Below, piece by piece: positions 1 through 9,098 of a stretch of DNA of 64,000 nucleotides; the stretch's first letter is position 1; each line of letters opens with the position of its first letter. Under the pieces are notes generated by a model, which was not told the origin of the DNA, searched no databases, and saw only the letters and a list, made by a program, of their open reading frames with translations. Origin of the DNA: Litorihabitans aurantiacus (GTDB lineage: Bacteria > Actinomycetota > Actinomycetes > Actinomycetales > Beutenbergiaceae); the NCBI RefSeq assembly GCF_030161595.1, contig NZ_BSUM01000001.1:2604001-2668000 (forward strand), given 5' to 3'. A program made the translations under genes and the position numbers.

Positions 1-1380
1 GTCGCTGGCCTCCTCGTCGGCGGCGTTCGCGACCTCGTCGAGGAGCGTGTCGAGCTCCGGCGTCGTGGTGTCGAAGACGTTGTAGAGGGAGTCGGTGGAG
101 ACGAACTGGTTGATCGCCACCCACGCCTCCGCCTGGAACAGACCGTAGAACGCGGACGTGTACTTGCCGCTGGTGATCTCGGTGACGTAGTCCTGCGACG
201 GGACGGCGACGGGCTCCAGCGTGATGCCGACCTCGCCCAGCTGCTGGGACAGCACCGCGAACGTGGTCTCGTACAACGGCATGCTCGGCAGCGTGAGCGT
301 CACACCGTCGGCGTATCCGGCCTCGGTCAGCAGCTCGCGCGCCCGCTCGGGGTCGTAGGGGTAGTAGTCGTCGAGCTCGGGGTCGAACGCGCCGGAGTCC
401 TCACCGAACGGCTGCGACGTGACGACGCCGTGACCGAGCTGCAGCGTGGCCAGGAGCGCCTCACGGTCCAGGGCGTGGTTGACCGCCTGCCGCACCCGCA
501 CGTCGGCGAGCCCGGGCTCCATGGTGCCGTCGCGGTCGAGCAGCATCAGCCCCATCCAGTCGACCTGCGACTCCACGAGGGTGAGACCCGCGCCCTCGAG
601 CTGGGCGATCGATGCCGGCTCGACCAGCGTCGCGTTCACCTGACCGGAGATGAGCGCGTTCGCACGGGCCGTGACGTCGGCGAGGAGACGCAGGGTCACG
701 CCGCCGAACTTCTGCAGGTCGGGGTTCCAGTAGTCCTCGCGCGCCGTGAAGACGTACTGCGAGCCCGCGACGGACTGCGCCGTGTCCATCACGTACGGCC
801 CGCTCCCGACGGGGACGCTGCCGATGTCATCGCCCTCGAGCGTGTCCGGGCTCCCCATCAGACCGGCGGCCTGGCTGAGGAAGTAGGTGAAGGCCGGGTC
901 GGGGCGCGTCAGGGTGACCTCGACGGTGTCGGCGTCCACAGCGACGGCGCCGGCGTAGTTGGTCAGCTGGGCGGCCTGGCGGCCGTTGGCGCCCTTGAAG
1001 TGCTCGAAGTTGGCCACGACGGCGTCGGCGTCGAAGGCGGCGCCGTCGGAGAAGGTGACGTCGTCGCGCAGCTCGAGCGTGAGCACCGTCCGGCTGTCGT
1101 CGTAGTTCCACTCGGTCGCGAGCATCGGGGAGAGCTCGCCGTCGGGCTCGCGCAGCAGGAGCGAGTCGTAGGCGACCTGGTAGGGCTGGAGGTTGTGGCC
1201 GACGTGCGCCATCGCGGGGTCCCAGTCGGGCACGTCGTACAGCATCCCGATGGACAGGACCTGGTCGGTCCCGGCGCCCCCGCCGACGGACGACGCCGGT
1301 GGGGCGTCGCCGCCCGAGCAGCCGGCGAGCAGAGCTCCTGCGGCGACGGCCGCGGCGGCCGTCCTGACACGAACGTTCAT
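1..1380 (-). CDS. ABC transporter substrate-binding lipoprotein, family 5 (peptide/nickel type), partial
   Basis: Extracellular solute-binding lipoprotein of the DppA/OppA family, which captures a peptide-like or other organic solute for an ABC importer. About 460 codons are visible from ATG at 1380; the C-terminus lies beyond the window edge. The N-terminus is a lipoprotein signal: basic start, Ala-rich core and lipobox LLAGC followed by SGG. The mature part has the family pattern YDSLLLREPDG, then a TLELRDDVTFSDG strand, and further on RQAVNHALDREAL, typical of SBP_bac_5. It is the last visible gene of a minus-strand series that starts with a GMC oxidoreductase, which suggests its ligand feeds that pathway. 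The actual solute cannot be read from sequence. No permease or ATPase is visible; they may follow beyond the edge. Confidence 0.88.
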   Translation of the reverse strand, partial: MNVRVRTAAAAVAAGALLAGCSGGDAPPASSVGGGAGTDQVLSIGMLYDVPDWDPAMAHVGHNLQPYQVAYDSLLLREPDGELSPMLATEWNYDDSRTVLTLELRDDVTFSDGAAFDADAVVANFEHFKGANGRQAAQLTNYAGAVAVDADTVEVTLTRPDPAFTYFLSQAAGLMGSPDTLEGDDIGSVPVGSGPYVMDTAQSVAGSQYVFTAREDYWNPDLQKFGGVTLRLLADVTARANALISGQVNATLVEPASIAQLEGAGLTLVESQVDWMGLMLLDRDGTMEPGLADVRVRQAVNHALDREALLATLQLGHGVVTSQPFGEDSGAFDPELDDYYPYDPERARELLTEAGYADGVTLTLPSMPLYETTFAVLSQQLGEVGITLEPVAVPSQDYVTEITSGKYTSAFYGLFQAEAWVAINQFVSTDSLYNVFDTTTPELDTLLDEVANAADEEASD

Positions 1381-1466
1381 GGTCTCTCCTAGCGTGGGCG
1401 AAGCGGGGTGGGTGGGAGGGAACGGGGAGGAGCGGGAGTGGGGAGGTCGTCGAGGGGCCCGGCCCG

Positions 1467-2633
1467 TCAGGTGCGGGTGGGGAACAGCCCCTCGCGGCGG
1501 ATGCGGTCGTCGAGCTCCGCGAGGAACTCGGCGGGGTCGTGGTCGAGCGGCACCTCGCGTCCGGTCCAGCCAGAGAGGTGGACGGCGTTGGCGAGCCGGA
1601 CCCCGTGGATGCCGTCGCTGCCGGGCGCGACGAGCGGTTCGCCGTCGAGCACGGCGCGGGCGAAGTTCGCGAGGACGACGGCGTGCTGGTCGCCGAACCG
1701 GGAGACGTGTTCGATCTCCTCGACCTCGTACAGGTCGGAGACGTCGGTCTCGCCTCGGAAGATGCCGCGCATCTGCTCGGTCGGCAGCTCGGCGCTGATC
1801 TGCTCCTCGGGACGGACCAGGCGCGTGATGGTGGCGCGCCGGCTGTCGTCGACGACGATCTTGCCCCGGTCGCCGAGGATCTCGAGGCGGTCGGTCCCGA
1901 CCAGGTCGTGCGTGCCGGTGATGAAGACCCCGGTGACGCCGTCGCCGTAGTCGGCCAGCACCGTGACCTCGTTCTCGACGGCGATCTCGCGTCGGAAGCC
2001 CTCGGCCACCTTGGCCGTCACGGTGCGTGGCCGACCGCAGATCCACTGCCACAGGTCGAGCTGGTGCGGCGCCTGGTTGACGAGCACGCCGCCACCCTCG
2101 CCACCCCAGGTGGCGCGCCACTCGCTCTGGTCGTAGTAGCCCTGCGGCCGCCACCAGCTCGTCATGATCCACGTGCTGCGTCGGATCTCGCCGATCTCAC
2201 CGCCGTCGACGATCGCCTTGAGGCGCTGGTACAGCGGGTTGACGCGCTGGTTGAACATGATCGCGAAGACCAGGTCCGGGTGCTGCGCCGCGCAGGTGTT
2301 CAGCTCCTCGACCTGCGCCGTGTAGACGCCCGCCGGCTTCTCCACCATCACGTGCAGGCCGGCGCGCAGCGCGGCGATCCCCATCTCGGGGTGCAGGAAG
2401 TGCGGGACGGTGGTGACGATCGCGTCCACGAGGCCGGCCGTCAGGAGCGCGTCGAGGCTGTCGAGCACGGGTGCGTCGGGGTGCTCGGCCGCCGCGAGGG
2501 CGCGCCGCTCGGGGTCGGTGTCGACGATCGCGCCGAGGACCGTGTCCGCCACGCGCCCCTGCGCCAGGAGCCCGGCGTACAGGCCGCCCTGGGATCCGTA
2601 GCCGATGATGCCGAGCCTGACCTGCTGCGTCAT
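1467..2633 (-). CDS. Gfo/Idh/MocA family oxidoreductase (copy 1)
   Basis: 388-residue NAD(P)-dependent dehydrogenase of the Gfo/Idh/MocA family, which oxidises or reduces sugar, cyclitol or related hydroxyl groups. The Rossmann motif GYGSQGG is at residues 11-17 and the family signature EKPAG at about 98-102. A C-terminal beta-sheet domain follows, with a conserved GGGVLVNQAPHQLDL stretch. ATG at 2633 was chosen because it overlaps the stop of the upstream dehydrogenase by four bases (2630-2633), implying translational coupling; the open frame runs further upstream but only as a shadow of that gene. It ends about 85 bases before the binding-protein gene. Having two such dehydrogenases beside a sugar-phosphate-isomerase-like gene suggests stepwise catabolism of a sugar, inositol or glycoside derivative. 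The exact substrate is unknown. Confidence 0.88.
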   Translation of the reverse strand: MTQQVRLGIIGYGSQGGLYAGLLAQGRVADTVLGAIVDTDPERRALAAAEHPDAPVLDSLDALLTAGLVDAIVTTVPHFLHPEMGIAALRAGLHVMVEKPAGVYTAQVEELNTCAAQHPDLVFAIMFNQRVNPLYQRLKAIVDGGEIGEIRRSTWIMTSWWRPQGYYDQSEWRATWGGEGGGVLVNQAPHQLDLWQWICGRPRTVTAKVAEGFRREIAVENEVTVLADYGDGVTGVFITGTHDLVGTDRLEILGDRGKIVVDDSRRATITRLVRPEEQISAELPTEQMRGIFRGETDVSDLYEVEEIEHVSRFGDQHAVVLANFARAVLDGEPLVAPGSDGIHGVRLANAVHLSGWTGREVPLDHDPAEFLAELDDRIRREGLFPTRT

Positions 2634-3658
2634 GAGATGTCCTTCCGGAGGGTCCCGCCGCGCTCCGGGAACGAGGCCGCGTAGACGGCGGCGATGGTGG
2701 CGAGGGTGTCGATGCCGGCGTCGAGGCCGATCCAGAACGGTGCGGCCGCGTCGAGGCCGGCGTGGAAGTCGTCGATCAGGAGGGCGTGCGAGGCACCCCA
2801 GTAGCTGCGGCCGGCGTGGCGCGGGGCGTCGTCGAGGACGACCTCGGCGGTACCGTCGGCGTGCTCGATCCGCAGGTCCTCCTGGAGGACGGCGACGGCG
2901 TCGCGCGTCACGACCTCGAGCCGCACCGGAGCGTTGCGTGCGTGTCCGAGCGTGGCGAACAGGGTGCTGCGGGCGCCGCCGCGGTGGGTCAGGCTCAGCT
3001 CCGCGGTGTCCTCGACCTCGATGTGCTGCGAGAGGCTGCGGGTCGCCGCGCTGCCGGAGCGCGCCTCGACCGGCGGCAGCAGCCACTGCAGGAGGTCGAG
3101 CGTGTGGATGGCCTGGTTCATCAGCAGGCCGCCACCACCGCCCGCCCAGGTCCCGCGCCACGGCCGCGCCCGGTAGTACTCGCCCGTGCGTCTCCACAGC
3201 ACCTGGGCGCTCGCCCCCAGCACCGGGCCGAGGTCACCGGACCGGAGCCGCTCGGCCAGCGCGCGGACCGGCCGGTTGTAGCGGTTCTGGAAGCAGACGG
3301 CGAGCTTGCCCCGGCTCCGTCGCTCGGCCGCCGCGATGCGGTGGGCCGCCTCCAGCGAGTCCGCGAGGGGCTTCTCGATCAGGACGCTCACGTCGGCCTG
3401 GAGCGCGGCGACGGCGACCGGTGCGTGCTGGTGGTGCGGGGTGCAGACGTGCACGACGTCGGGGCGCACCGCCGCGACGAGCTCCTCGACCCCGGCGAAC
3501 CCGGGCACGGACCACGTCCGCGACGCCGCCTCCCGGCGCCCGGTGTCGACGTCCGCGACACCCACCAGCTCGGAGCCCTCGCGCTCGGCGATCGCACGCA
3601 GGTGGACGATCGAGACGTCCCCGCAGCCGACGACGGCGGCGCGCACCGACCCGGTCAT
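2630..3658 (-). CDS. Gfo/Idh/MocA family oxidoreductase (copy 2)
   Basis: 342-residue paralogue of the downstream dehydrogenase. It has the nucleotide-binding turn GCGDVS at residues 11-16, an acidic ribose-binding segment VADVDTG, the EKPLAD signature at about 95-100 and a GGGLLMNQAIHTLDLLQ segment in the substrate domain. Length is normal for the family. ATG at 3658 overlaps the stop of the isomerase gene by four bases, and its own stop overlaps the start of copy 1, so the three genes form a tightly coupled operon. The two copies share domain order but only moderate identity. They therefore probably act on different intermediates, or as successive oxidation and reduction steps, rather than being a recent duplication. 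Confidence 0.88.
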   Translation of the reverse strand: MTGSVRAAVVGCGDVSIVHLRAIAEREGSELVGVADVDTGRREAASRTWSVPGFAGVEELVAAVRPDVVHVCTPHHQHAPVAVAALQADVSVLIEKPLADSLEAAHRIAAAERRSRGKLAVCFQNRYNRPVRALAERLRSGDLGPVLGASAQVLWRRTGEYYRARPWRGTWAGGGGGLLMNQAIHTLDLLQWLLPPVEARSGSAATRSLSQHIEVEDTAELSLTHRGGARSTLFATLGHARNAPVRLEVVTRDAVAVLQEDLRIEHADGTAEVVLDDAPRHAGRSYWGASHALLIDDFHAGLDAAAPFWIGLDAGIDTLATIAAVYAASFPERGGTLRKDIS

Positions 3659-4497
3659 CGTGCCTCGATCCCCAGGTCGCGCAGCACGTCGGCCAGCGCG
3701 CGCGCCGCCTCACCGAACGCGGCGGGCCCGGAGAAGCCACCGAGCGCGTGAGCCTGGGCGAGGTGCGGCTCGAGGGAGACGAATCCGGTGTACCCGCGGT
3801 CGCGCAGCGCACGGACCGTGGCGGCGACCTGACCGTCGCCGCGCCCGGCCGGGACGACCTCGCCGGTGGCGGCGACGGCATCCTTGACCTGCAGGTAGTC
3901 GACGTACCGGGCCAGGAGCTCGAATCCGTCGTCGTGCGGCCGGGCGACCCCGACCTGCACGAAGTTCGCACTGTCCCAGGCGAGGCGGAGCGCGGGCGAG
4001 TCCACAGCGGTGACGAGGTCGTGGACCCTCTCCGGGGTGTCGCCGTAGATGTCCTTCTCGTTCTCGTGCAGCAGCGTGACACCCGCCGCCGCAGCTTCGG
4101 CGGCCAGCGCCGACATCGCCCGCAGCACCGCCTCGCGCGTGCTCGCCACGGGGACGTCCGGACCGCGGAAGAACGAGAAGACGCGGATGTTGGTGGTGCC
4201 GAGGACGGTTGCGACAGCGATCACGCGACGCAGCCGGGCGAGTTCGAGCTCGAGGTCGGAGGCGATGTCGACCTTGCCGATCGGGGAGGCCACGGCGCTG
4301 ACGCCGAGCCCGGCTCCGCGCAGCACGGCGGCGAGCCGGTCGACCTGCGCGTCGGTGAGGTCGACGACGTTCACGCCCCAGGCGCTGCGGACCTCGACGT
4401 GCGAGGCCCCGAGCGCGAGCAGGACGGCCACCTGCACCTCGGGGTCGGGGGAGATCTCGTCACCGAACCCGGACAGCTGCCAGGGTGTCGTCGTCAT
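3655..4497 (-). CDS. Sugar phosphate isomerase/epimerase-like TIM-barrel protein
   Basis: 280-residue AP-endonuclease-2/xylose-isomerase-like TIM barrel (the IolE/IolH and hydroxypyruvate-isomerase-like superfamily). Visible conserved elements are the N-terminal SGFGDEI, a metal-site glutamate in LLHENEKDIYG, LAWDSANF with the metal-site aspartate, and a final VSLEPHL strand. Members isomerise, epimerise or dehydrate keto-sugars and cyclitols using a divalent metal; a related family acts in C-glycoside cleavage. ATG at 4497 overlaps the stop of the GMC oxidoreductase by four bases and the stop overlaps the next dehydrogenase. The pairing with a GMC oxidase and two Gfo/Idh/MocA enzymes suggests a role on an oxidised sugar ring. 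That role is inferred from context. Confidence 0.85.
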   Translation of the reverse strand: MTTTPWQLSGFGDEISPDPEVQVAVLLALGASHVEVRSAWGVNVVDLTDAQVDRLAAVLRGAGLGVSAVASPIGKVDIASDLELELARLRRVIAVATVLGTTNIRVFSFFRGPDVPVASTREAVLRAMSALAAEAAAAGVTLLHENEKDIYGDTPERVHDLVTAVDSPALRLAWDSANFVQVGVARPHDDGFELLARYVDYLQVKDAVAATGEVVPAGRGDGQVAATVRALRDRGYTGFVSLEPHLAQAHALGGFSGPAAFGEAARALADVLRDLGIEAR

Positions 4498-6062
4498 CGG
4501 GTCGCTCCTGCGCTGGTGGTCGGGCGTCGGTCGGGTACGACGGCGGCATCGGCCCGGAGGAGGTCGACGGCCCGCTCGGCGAGAGCCATGACCGTCCCGA
4601 CGGGGTTGAGTGCGGTGACCGTCGGGAACGCCGACGCGTCCGCGACGCGCAACCCCGTGATCCCGCGCACCCGCAGCCGGCTGTCGAGGACGGCGCCGGC
4701 GTCGTCGTCGGCGCCCATGCGGGCGGTGCACGAGACGTGGTAGACGGTCTGGTGGGTGGCCCGGAGGACGGCCGAGAGCTCCTCCTCGCCCACCACGTCG
4801 GGTCCGGGGAAGACCTCGCGCACGAGGTGGTCGGCGAACGGCGCCTGCTGCGCCACGAGCCGTGCGCGCCGCACGCCCTCGACCAGCATGCGCTCGTCAC
4901 GACCCTCCGGGTCGGTGAAGGCGCGGTAGTCGATCGAGGGAGCGACGTTCGCGTCGGGCGACGTGATCCAGACCCGACCGCGGCTGCGCGGCTTGGCGAC
5001 GTTCGGCGCGAAGGAGACGTGGTTCTCGGGGATCTGCGCGCCGTACCGCTCGGCGTGCACGGCCCACGCGTGGAGCGGGATGTGGGTCGAGACGTCGGGG
5101 GTGGCGCTGTCCGGATCCACCCGCAGCGTGTAGCCGGCGTCCCAGCCGGTGGCGCAGACGTCGCTGCGCTCGCCGCGGGCCTCCCACACGATGAGGCCCT
5201 CCGCGTGGTCCTGCAGGTTCTCGCCCACGCCGGGCAGGTCGAGCACGACGTCGACGCCCGCCTCGCGCAGGACGGCCGCGGGCCCGATGCCGGAGCGCAT
5301 CAGCAGCGCGGGCGTGTCGATCGCGCCGCAGGCGAGGACGACCTCGCGGCGCGCGCGGAGCTCGCGCACGTCGCCGTCGGCCGTGCGCACGCGGACGCCG
5401 ACGGCACGGCCGTCCTCGATCACGAGCCGCTCGGTCAGGGTCGAGACGAGCAGGGTGAGGTTGGGGCGGTCGAGCGCCGGGCGCAGGTACGTGCTCGACG
5501 TCGAGGAGCGCGCGTTGGTGGCCGGGTCGTAACCGATCTCGAAGAAGCCCGCCCCCTCGAGGACGTCGGTGTCGTTCCACGTCTCCCGCAGCGGCAGGTC
5601 GAGCGCGGCGGCGGCCGCGGCGACGGCGTCGGCGACGTAGGGGTTGCGGTCCTGCGGCGCGACGGGGGTGATCGGGGCGAGGAGACGGTCGAAGCACGCG
5701 CTCATCACGTCGTGGCCCCAGCCCTGGACGCCGAGGTCTGCCCACTCCAGCAGGTCACCGCGCAGCGGGCGCCAGCTGATCATCGTGTTGGCCGTGGAGC
5801 AACCCCCGAGGATGCGCAGGCGCGCCTGCCGGATGAAGGAGTTGCCGCGCTCCTGCGGGACGCTGCGATAGTCGAGGTCGTACTCGCCCTCGAGCATCTC
5901 GTCCCAGCGCCGGATCGAGTGCGCCCGTTCCTCGTGCTCGTCGGACGGGCCGGCCTCGACCACCGTGACGGTGACGTCGGCGTCCTCGCTCAGCCGGGCA
6001 CCGAGGATGCAGCCGGCGGTGCCGCCTCCGACGACGAGGTAGTCGGCGATCGTGTCGGGCAT
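4494..6062 (-). CDS. GMC family FAD-dependent oxidoreductase
   Basis: 522-residue flavoenzyme of the glucose-methanol-choline family. The FAD dinucleotide-binding motif GGGTAG lies at residues 11-16, directly after the chosen ATG at 6062. The second GMC signature appears as SGIGPAAVLREAGV followed by LPGVGENLQDH. Near the C-terminus is the active-site region YHVSCTARMG, carrying the catalytic His, and then NPVGT, where Asn fills the second catalytic position. Members oxidise alcohols or sugar hydroxyls to carbonyls. An in-frame upstream extension to 6134 is not supported because the FAD motif normally sits within the first 20 residues. It is the first gene of the coupled minus-strand operon and lies 129 bases downstream of the LysR gene. 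The substrate is unknown. Confidence 0.9.
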   Translation of the reverse strand: MPDTIADYLVVGGGTAGCILGARLSEDADVTVTVVEAGPSDEHEERAHSIRRWDEMLEGEYDLDYRSVPQERGNSFIRQARLRILGGCSTANTMISWRPLRGDLLEWADLGVQGWGHDVMSACFDRLLAPITPVAPQDRNPYVADAVAAAAAALDLPLRETWNDTDVLEGAGFFEIGYDPATNARSSTSSTYLRPALDRPNLTLLVSTLTERLVIEDGRAVGVRVRTADGDVRELRARREVVLACGAIDTPALLMRSGIGPAAVLREAGVDVVLDLPGVGENLQDHAEGLIVWEARGERSDVCATGWDAGYTLRVDPDSATPDVSTHIPLHAWAVHAERYGAQIPENHVSFAPNVAKPRSRGRVWITSPDANVAPSIDYRAFTDPEGRDERMLVEGVRRARLVAQQAPFADHLVREVFPGPDVVGEEELSAVLRATHQTVYHVSCTARMGADDDAGAVLDSRLRVRGITGLRVADASAFPTVTALNPVGTVMALAERAVDLLRADAAVVPDRRPTTSAGATR

Positions 6063-6191
6063 CGGTGGACCTCTCGCTCTCGTCCGGTTCGGGGTGGGTG
6101 GACTCAGCATCGAGACGGTGGGCGACGTCGACAAATCTCTTGTCGAGAACGTCGGGATCGAAGAATCAGATGGCGAAACAGCGCTGAAACC

Positions 6192-7136
6192 TCAGCGGCC
6201 CGGGGCTTCCTGGCCGACGGCGTGGGTCGCGACGGCGCGCCTGCACTCGTGGGCGAACAGCTCCGAGCGTCGGCTGCGCCGCGACTGCGTCCGGGCGCGG
6301 GCCAGGACGAGGTCGAGCGGCGCGACGGGCTCACGGATCTCCAGGCGCCGCAGCGCGGACCCGGCGTAGGTGTACTCGAGCTTGGGTTGCTGGTTGAGGA
6401 CGGTGTACCCGTGCCCGCTCGCGACCATGGCGCGCACGGCCTCGAAGTTCTCGAACCGGAACCGGACCGTGGGTCGCAGGCCGAGCCGCGTGAACGCCTC
6501 GAGGAAGTAGTCGCGGCTCACCGGCAGGTCGAGGAGAACCATCGGCTCGCTCTCGAGCTCCGCCAGGCTGACGGCGTCGCGCGTGGCGAGCGGGTGGTCG
6601 CGGCCGACGGCGACGTACATCGGCACCGAGGCCAGGACCTCACGCTCCACCTCCGGCCCCAGACCGAGGTCGTAGGTCAGGGCGATCTCGATGGTTTCGT
6701 CCTGGAGCCTCTCCCCGATCTGCGGGGCGAACAGCTCGTGCACGTCGACCTCGACCTCGGGATGGCGCGCGCTCAGCGCGGTGATGATCGTGGGGAGGTA
6801 GAACGGGGCCAGCGTGCGGAAGCAGCCCACGGAGACCCGCCCCGCGGTGTTCTCCGGGCTGACGGCGCCCACGGCCTCGTCGACGTCGGCGAGGATGCGC
6901 CGTGCACGCTGGAGCAGCTCCGCACCCTTGTCGGTCACCTGCAGACCGCGCCCACGGCTGCGGATGACCAGGCGCGCCCCCAGCGCCTGCTCGAGGTTGG
7001 AGATCGACGTGGAGACGGCCGACTGCGCGACGTAGAGCTCCTCGGCCGCCCAGGTCATGCTGCCGAGCTCGGCGGCCACGACGAAGTTCCGGAGCTGGAT
7101 CAACGTGATGTCGGGTCGTTTGCCAAAACGATGCAT
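6192..7136 (-). CDS. LysR-family transcriptional regulator
   Basis: 314-residue LysR-type regulator. The N-terminal winged helix-turn-helix is clear: ITLIQLRNFVVAAELGSMT, then AAEELYVAQSAVSTSISNLEQALG. It is followed by the linker and an effector-binding domain of normal length. It lies between the GMC/dehydrogenase operon, which it precedes in the same direction, and the divergent monooxygenase-RidA-M20-aldehyde dehydrogenase run. Such a position is typical of a regulator controlling both flanks in response to a pathway intermediate. A palindromic T-N11-A-type site lies in the divergent intergenic space at 7187-7201. The inducer is not deducible. The ATG at 7136 gives the usual short tail before the HTH. 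Confidence 0.93.
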   Translation of the reverse strand: MHRFGKRPDITLIQLRNFVVAAELGSMTWAAEELYVAQSAVSTSISNLEQALGARLVIRSRGRGLQVTDKGAELLQRARRILADVDEAVGAVSPENTAGRVSVGCFRTLAPFYLPTIITALSARHPEVEVDVHELFAPQIGERLQDETIEIALTYDLGLGPEVEREVLASVPMYVAVGRDHPLATRDAVSLAELESEPMVLLDLPVSRDYFLEAFTRLGLRPTVRFRFENFEAVRAMVASGHGYTVLNQQPKLEYTYAGSALRRLEIREPVAPLDLVLARARTQSRRSRRSELFAHECRRAVATHAVGQEAPGR

Positions 7137-7186
7137 GAGAACCTCCCGTTTCCCATATGTTTCACAGGTGTTACGTGGCCCCCTAC

Positions 7187-7201
7187 ATCTATTTTCTAGA
7201 T
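7187..7201. promoter_or_regulatory. Candidate LysR operator in divergent promoter region
   Basis: The sequence ATCTATTTTCTAGAT is an inverted repeat (ATCTA, five bases, TAGAT) containing a T-N11-A core, the standard LysR-box form. It sits about 50 bases upstream of the LysR start and about 90 upstream of the monooxygenase start, in an unusually AT-rich patch of this GC-rich DNA. The assignment rests on position and symmetry only. Confidence 0.5.
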
Positions 7202-7292
7202 CCTAAGCTTCTCCGGGTCGTGGTTGCGACGCCCCGACCGGCCTTCTCAGACTCAAGCCGTCACCCCCCACGACGAAGGCACCTCACCTCCC

Positions 7293-8658
7293 ATGCCCCC
7301 TCCCCGCACCGGCTCGCCCGACGACCAGCACGCCACCTCGAGCACCCCGACCCGCGCCCGCAACGTCCTCCCGGCCTCGACCGAGGTCGTCGTCGTCGGT
7401 GCCGGTCAGGCCGGCGTCGCCATGAGCGAGCACCTGAGCACCCTCGGCATCGACCACCTCGTGCTCGAGCGCGGTCGCGTCGGGGAGAGCTGGCGCTCGA
7501 TGCGCTGGGACTCCCTGGTGGCGAACGGGCCGGCCTGGCACGACCGGTTCCCCGGCATGGAGCTCCCGGGCGTCGGCCCCGACGACTTCGCGACCAAGGA
7601 CCAGATGGCCGACTACTTCGCGGCGTACGCCGCGTCGTTCGACGCCCCCGTGCGGACCGGTGTGGAGGTCCACCGCGTCCGCCGCGCCGTCGGCCGGCCG
7701 GGGTTCGAGGTCAGCACGAGCGCGGGCGACGTCTCCGCCCACTACGTCGTGGCGGCGACGGGTGCGTTCCAGAACCCGGCCGTCCCCCGCTCGTCCCGGC
7801 CGACCCCGACCTCCTCCAGCTGCACTCGAGCAACTACCGCAACCCCGACCAGCTCCCGCCCGGCGGGGTCCTCGTCGTGGGTGCCGGTTCCTCCGGCGTC
7901 CAGATCGCGCAGGAGATCCGCCGGTCCGGGCGCGAGGTTCACCTCTCCATCGGACCGCACGACCGGCCGCCGCGCCGCTACCGCGGGCGCGACTTCGTGT
8001 GGTGGCTCGGCGTGCTGGGCCAGTGGGACGCGGGCGCTCCGCCGCTGGGCGCGGAGCACGTCACGATCGCGGTCAGCGGGGCCGACGGCGGCCGGACCAT
8101 CGACTTCCGCGACCTCGCCGCCGAGGGCATCACGCTGGTGGGCCGCACCTCCGCCGTCCGCGACGGCGTCGTGCACTTCGACGACGACCTGCGCTCCTCG
8201 ATCGCCGCCGGTGACGCCTCCTACCTGCGGATGCTCGAGGACGCCGACGCCTACGTCGAGCGCAACGGCCTCGACCTCCCGCTCGAGCCCGAGGCGCACG
8301 ACCTCGGTCCGGAGCCCGCCTGCGTGTCGCAGCCCGTGCGCTCGCTCGACCTGCGCCGCGCCGGTGTCCGCACCGTGCTGTGGGCGACCGGTTTCACGTC
8401 CGACTACTCGTGGCTCGAGCTCGACGCGTTCGACGAGCGCGGGCGGCCGCGGCACCACCGCGGTGTCTCGAGCGAGCCCGGTCTCTACTTCCTGGGCCTG
8501 CCGTGGCAGTCCCGGCGCGGCTCGAGCTTCGTGTGGGGGTGTGGCACGACGCCAAGCACCTCGGCGAGCAGATCGCGATCCAGCGCGGCTACCGGGCCTA
8601 CCCCGAGCCGATCGCCGCCACCCCCGCCCGCCACCTCGAGACGGAGTCGATCCGATGA
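7293..8658 (+). CDS. NAD(P)/FAD-dependent flavin monooxygenase (two apparent frameshifts)
   Basis: Class B flavin-containing monooxygenase-like protein. The FAD motif VVVVGAGQAGVA lies near residue 35 and the NAD(P)H motif VLVVGAGSSGVQ about 155 residues later. The C-terminal LWATGFTSDY region matches the family's ATG motif. The reading frame breaks twice. After the C-run at 7784-7788 the homology continues one frame over, and after the G-run at 8535-8539 it shifts again to end FVWGVWHDAKHLGEQ through the stop at 8658. Adding one base at each run restores one protein of about 455 residues. The stop overlaps the RidA start by four bases. These look like homopolymer under-calls rather than decay, because all segments are conserved. 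It probably oxidises an N-, S- or C=O-containing substrate of the pathway. Confidence 0.82.
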
Positions 8659-9098
8659 CCACGCACACCCGTATCCGCCCCTTCAACACCCGCGAGACCT
8701 ACCCCGAGCAGAATCTCGACAACGACCTCTGCCAGGCGGTCGTCGCGGGCGGGGTGGTCTACCTGCGCGGGCAGATCGGCCAGGACCTCGACACCCGCGA
8801 GAGCGTCGGGATCGGCGACGTCGAGGCGCAGGCGGAGAAGGCGATGGCCAACATCGCGATGCTGCTGGACGAGGCGGGTTCGCGGCTCGCCGACGTCGTC
8901 AAGGTCACGGTCTACCTCACCGACATCCGCTACCGCGAGACCGTCTACCGCGTCATGGGCCGCTGGCTCACCGGCGTGTTCCCCGTCTCCACCGGCATCG
9001 TCGTGGACGCGCTCGCGCGACCGGAGTGGCTCGTGGAGATCGACGCCACCGCGGTGATCAGCGAGGCCCCGAGCACGACCACGGAGCTCCCCGCGTGA
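8655..9098 (+). CDS. RidA/YjgF family protein (catabolic cluster copy)
   Basis: 147-residue RidA-superfamily protein, related to enamine/imine deaminases that hydrolyse reactive 2-aminoacrylate-like intermediates. Visible landmarks are VVYLRGQIGQ, EAQAEKAMANIAMLL, VVKVTVYLTD and the C-terminal WLVEIDATAVI strand. The archetypal RidA active-site arginine region is not clearly conserved (RPEWLVEID), so this may be a pathway-specific subfamily. ATG at 8655 overlaps the monooxygenase stop, and the RidA stop overlaps the GTG start of the DUF1028 gene by four bases. Context suggests it processes an imine or a similar unstable product of the flavoenzyme. A second, backbone RidA gene occurs at 45945-46424. 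Confidence 0.85.
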   Translation: MTTHTRIRPFNTRETYPEQNLDNDLCQAVVAGGVVYLRGQIGQDLDTRESVGIGDVEAQAEKAMANIAMLLDEAGSRLADVVKVTVYLTDIRYRETVYRVMGRWLTGVFPVSTGIVVDALARPEWLVEIDATAVISEAPSTTTELPA

